From assembly GCA_950295325.1 (NCBI GenBank), contig OX485805.1:21563501-21627500 (forward strand): a stretch of 64,000 nt of DNA, given 5' to 3'. Each line of letters begins with the position of its first letter. Position 1 is the first letter of the stretch. Made by a program: the position numbers and the translations under genes. Positions 61,442 to 64,000 of the stretch are shown piece by piece. Source of the stretch: Polytrichum commune (Eukaryota; Streptophyta; Polytrichopsida; Polytrichales; Polytrichaceae). The notes under the pieces were generated by a model that did not search any database, was not told the origin of the DNA, and saw only the letters and a list, made by a program, of their open reading frames with translations.

Positions 61442-63848
61442 ATGATTCCTGTTTCGGGCGCCACTCTGTGTCGCCCGTCGACGCTTCTTGCCTTGAATTG
61501 CAGCAGCGGCGGGAGCATTAACGTCTCGGCCTCGACCAGGATAGGGTTAGTTGGGTTGCCTCGCTCTGCCTGGAAATTGGGTAGGAGAGGCGGCAAAGGA
61601 AGGTTGGAGAATGTGAGGGTATTTAGTACTAGTGATGGAACTGGGTGGGGTGGCAGTAGTGCACAGCTTGAGCCGCTGGACTTAACCGAAGAGAATGTGG
61701 AGCAAGTGTTGTTGGACGCACGCTCCGAGGTTCGCACAAAATCACAATTTCTTTCATTCCTTCACCTCTTCTCCCTTTGACAATTTCTTCCTTCAATTCT
61801 GGGTTAGGAAGTTATGCCGGGAATGTTGCACAAGAATCCTCTCCTCTTCTCCTACTGCAACGATTTCTTAAGGGCTCTGGTGTCTAAAGATTCTTCTTGT
61901 GAATGGGCCATGCCTGCTCTGTTTTAGGGTTCAAGCGAGCGAGAGAATCGCTGAACAATGTCGCGCTTGCTCCCGAACATCTTCCCGGTATAAGAAAATT
62001 ATGGTTGAAATCCTCTTGTTCCTCAAGTCCTTAAGGGCTTTTGTGCAACTCGCCTTCTCCTTCCAGCTCCCTATTTCTACATTTCTTCCTTGTATCTTGG
62101 GTTAAGAAGTTCTGCCGCGAATGTTGCACAAGAGTCCTCTCCTGTTCTCCTTCCGCGAGCGGGAGGATCTCTGAGATTGTTGCACTTGTTCCTTCACATC
62201 TTCCCCATAGAAGAAAAATGTGTTTGAATCTCTTGTCTCTCAAGTCGCCCAGATTGTCCTAGAGCTCCCTGTTTCTACATTTCCTGCATCCTGGGCTAAG
62301 AAATTCTGCGGGGATTGTTATACCTTTATTCTGTCGCGAATCTTTCTTCTATTCTCCTTCCGCAAAGGTTTCTCTGCAACGCTAGTGTCTTAAGATTCTT
62401 CTTGGGAAATTGGCCCATGCCTGCTCTGTTTTTAGGGGTCAAGCGAGCAAGAGGGATCCTGCAAATGCTGGGCTTGTTCCTTCAGGGATTTTATGCAATT
62501 TAATTTTACTTCCAGCTCCCTGTTTCTACATTTCTTCTATACTGGGCCAAGAAATTCTGGCGGGAATATTACACCTTCCTTTTGTCAAGAATCCTCTCCT
62601 GTTCTCCTTCCGCAAAGATTTCTCTACAAGGTTAGCGTCTTAGCATTCTTCGGCAATTAGGCCATGCCTGCTCTTTGTTTAGGGTTCACCTAGCGAGAGG
62701 AAATCTGAAAATGTTGTACTTTGGTCCTGAACATCTAAACATCTACCCCGTGATTGGAAACTAGGGGCTGAATCCCCTGTCCCTCAAGTCCTTCAGGTTT
62801 TTTATGGGCTTTTCAGAATTCTGCTCTGTTTTCAGGGTCAAGCGAAGCAAGGGTTAATCTGAAATTGTTAGCATTGTTCCTTAACATCTCCACATCTTCC
62901 CCGTAAATGAAATCCCCTGTCCCTTAAGTCCTTTAGGTTTTTAGTGGGCTTTTCAGAGCTGAAGTTTATAATCTTAGAAGAGGAACATGTTTTGCTATGG
63001 ACTAAGATGGAGGTTTTCCGTGTCTTGCAGTTGTTGCAGCTATTTGATACATCAGTTGGCATAACAGGTGATTCTGGGGACTCATAACCATGATTCATGG
63101 AGTAGATAGCATTTCTGAAGTGTAGATAAGACGGAGCATGTCATGGGTAATTTGAAAGAGCTTTACTATGAATTTCATCACGATAGAGAAAGCTATCCAT
63201 GGCATTCATTTACATACCGATACCTCGACTGAAATGTATTTATACACTTGGGTTCCAAATGCAGGAGTGGTTGAATTGGTAGAATTAGACGGCCCGTTTG
63301 TGAAACTGCGGTTGGCAGGACGATTCTGGCATGAGCGCTCCATGGTTCTTGCAAGGCTTGCCAACTACCTCCAGAAACGAATTCCTGTGAGTTCTCCGAA
63401 CCAAAAAGCATGACTCTTAATGATGTGGATCATAGTTATATCCCTCTAAATTTTGTTGTTGTCCAAAAGTAAAGGGGGTTACAGGAAATTTCTTCTGAGT
63501 CAGAGTTGCGGTCTACTAAGATAGTTTTAGTGAAATGATCAACCAGTCTGTGCTCCAAGTTGGTGTTCCTAATGAAACATATCTTGAAGAAATGCTGCAC
63601 ATCTACTTGGTCAAATAAGAAGTAACTCAGATTGTGTTGTTTCTTTTGTCCACCAATTCATGGCGCTTCCAGTCATCATGGCTCAGGTACTAAAGTGAAG
63701 GAGAGATTATGCAAAGCAAAGGAAGCATGTGATGTGTGAAATCTTGATGTGTGAATTGAAGACTTTGGGTGTGGTGGTGATGCAGGAGATAGTGGAGGTG
63801 GAGATTGAAGATGTATCACAACTAGACGATAGTGCTGCAAATTTTTAG
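61442..63848 (+). CDS. Plastid-targeted NifU C-terminal-domain-like protein lacking CxxC
   Basis: Exons 61442-61729, 63031-63067, 63265-63386 and 63786-63848 join in phase to give 169 residues. Residues 1 to about 75 are rich in Ser, Arg and Gly and poor in acidic residues, as in a plastid transit peptide. The mature part starts PLDLTEENVEQVLLDARSE and continues with VVELVELDGPFVKLRLAGRF and LARLANYLQKRIPEIVEVEI, which follows the NifU C-terminal fold (LTEENVE..L, V.L..I.G..V.L.L.G, L...I). In iron-sulfur scaffolds the next residues are GSCPSS-like with CxxC; here the equivalent is RFWHERSMVL, with no cysteine. It therefore cannot hold a cluster in the usual way. It may be a structural or regulatory relative. 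The alternative ATGs upstream are out of frame or separated by stops. Confidence 0.8.
61790..62960 (+). repeat. Degenerate ~240 bp tandem repeats in intron 1 of the NifU-like gene
   Basis: Blocks such as CTGGGYTAAGAARTTCTGCSG, TCCTCTCCTSTTCTCCT, GGCCATGCCTGCTCTGTTTT and CTCAAGTCCTT recur four to five times in the same order across the intron (61730-63030). Unit starts are near 61800, 62095, 62288 and 62540, with a shorter one near 62820. Confidence 0.75.
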
Positions 63849-64000
63849 GAATTTTAGTTGAAGACACCTGAAATTTCTCGAGGACTACTAATAAAGTGAA
63901 GAATGCCCCATTTAGTGAAGATGACAGCCTTTCTCTCCCATTGATCTGTTGCTTCCAATGCTGGACTCCGAACAATTGGGCTCGAACAATTTCACACATG

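Overview
The window looks like nuclear DNA of a land plant. Its genes are interrupted by GT-AG introns (one GC-AG), several products are plant-type (a kelch protein of the Arabidopsis AT5G18590/AT5G04420 type, a class 3 lipase of the At4g16070 type, a plastid-targeted NifU-like protein and an aspartate kinase remnant), and the space between genes is full of decayed transposons, MITEs and simple repeats. The gene and transposon mix hints at a non-seed plant (bryophyte, lycophyte or fern), but that is inference; nothing here fixes the species.

Layout. 0-2 kb: the 3' end of a decayed Ty3/gypsy chromovirus and its downstream flank. 2.0-6.8 kb: an apparently intact two-exon gene (2456-5053) for a haloacid dehalogenase (HAD)-class II terpene cyclase fusion with a DxDTT motif, lying between inverted copies of a ~280 bp repeat. 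6.65-7.67 kb: a 1 kb fold-back palindrome. 8.5-9.1 kb: two exons of an aspartate kinase ACT domain with no kinase domain attached. 10-19 kb: gene-poor, with several tandem and dispersed repeats. 19.6-25.7 kb: two broken, divergently oriented multi-exon genes, one a Plavaka/CACTA-like transposase (minus) and one of unknown function (plus); 490 bp direct repeats lie on either side. 29.4-33.9 kb: a class 3 lipase gene (minus) whose upstream region (35.5-36.9 kb) is tandemly duplicated several times. 36.9-37.1 kb: a possible orphan first exon with a transit-peptide-like sequence on the plus strand. 37-49 kb: no recognisable gene, but five copies of a PIF/Harbinger-like MITE with TTA/TAA target duplications, one nested in a second MITE family. 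49.9-58.5 kb: a 15-exon kelch/coiled-coil gene. 61.4-63.9 kb: a 4-exon gene for a plastid NifU-C-like protein that lacks the CxxC motif.

The intact genes do not form a pathway; each looks independently transcribed. The most notable locus is the HAD-terpene cyclase fusion. This architecture is best known from fungal and bacterial drimane-type sesquiterpene synthases, and here it carries an intron and sits in transposon-rich plant DNA. All exon models were made by eye from splice signals, reading phase and family resemblance, without transcript data.
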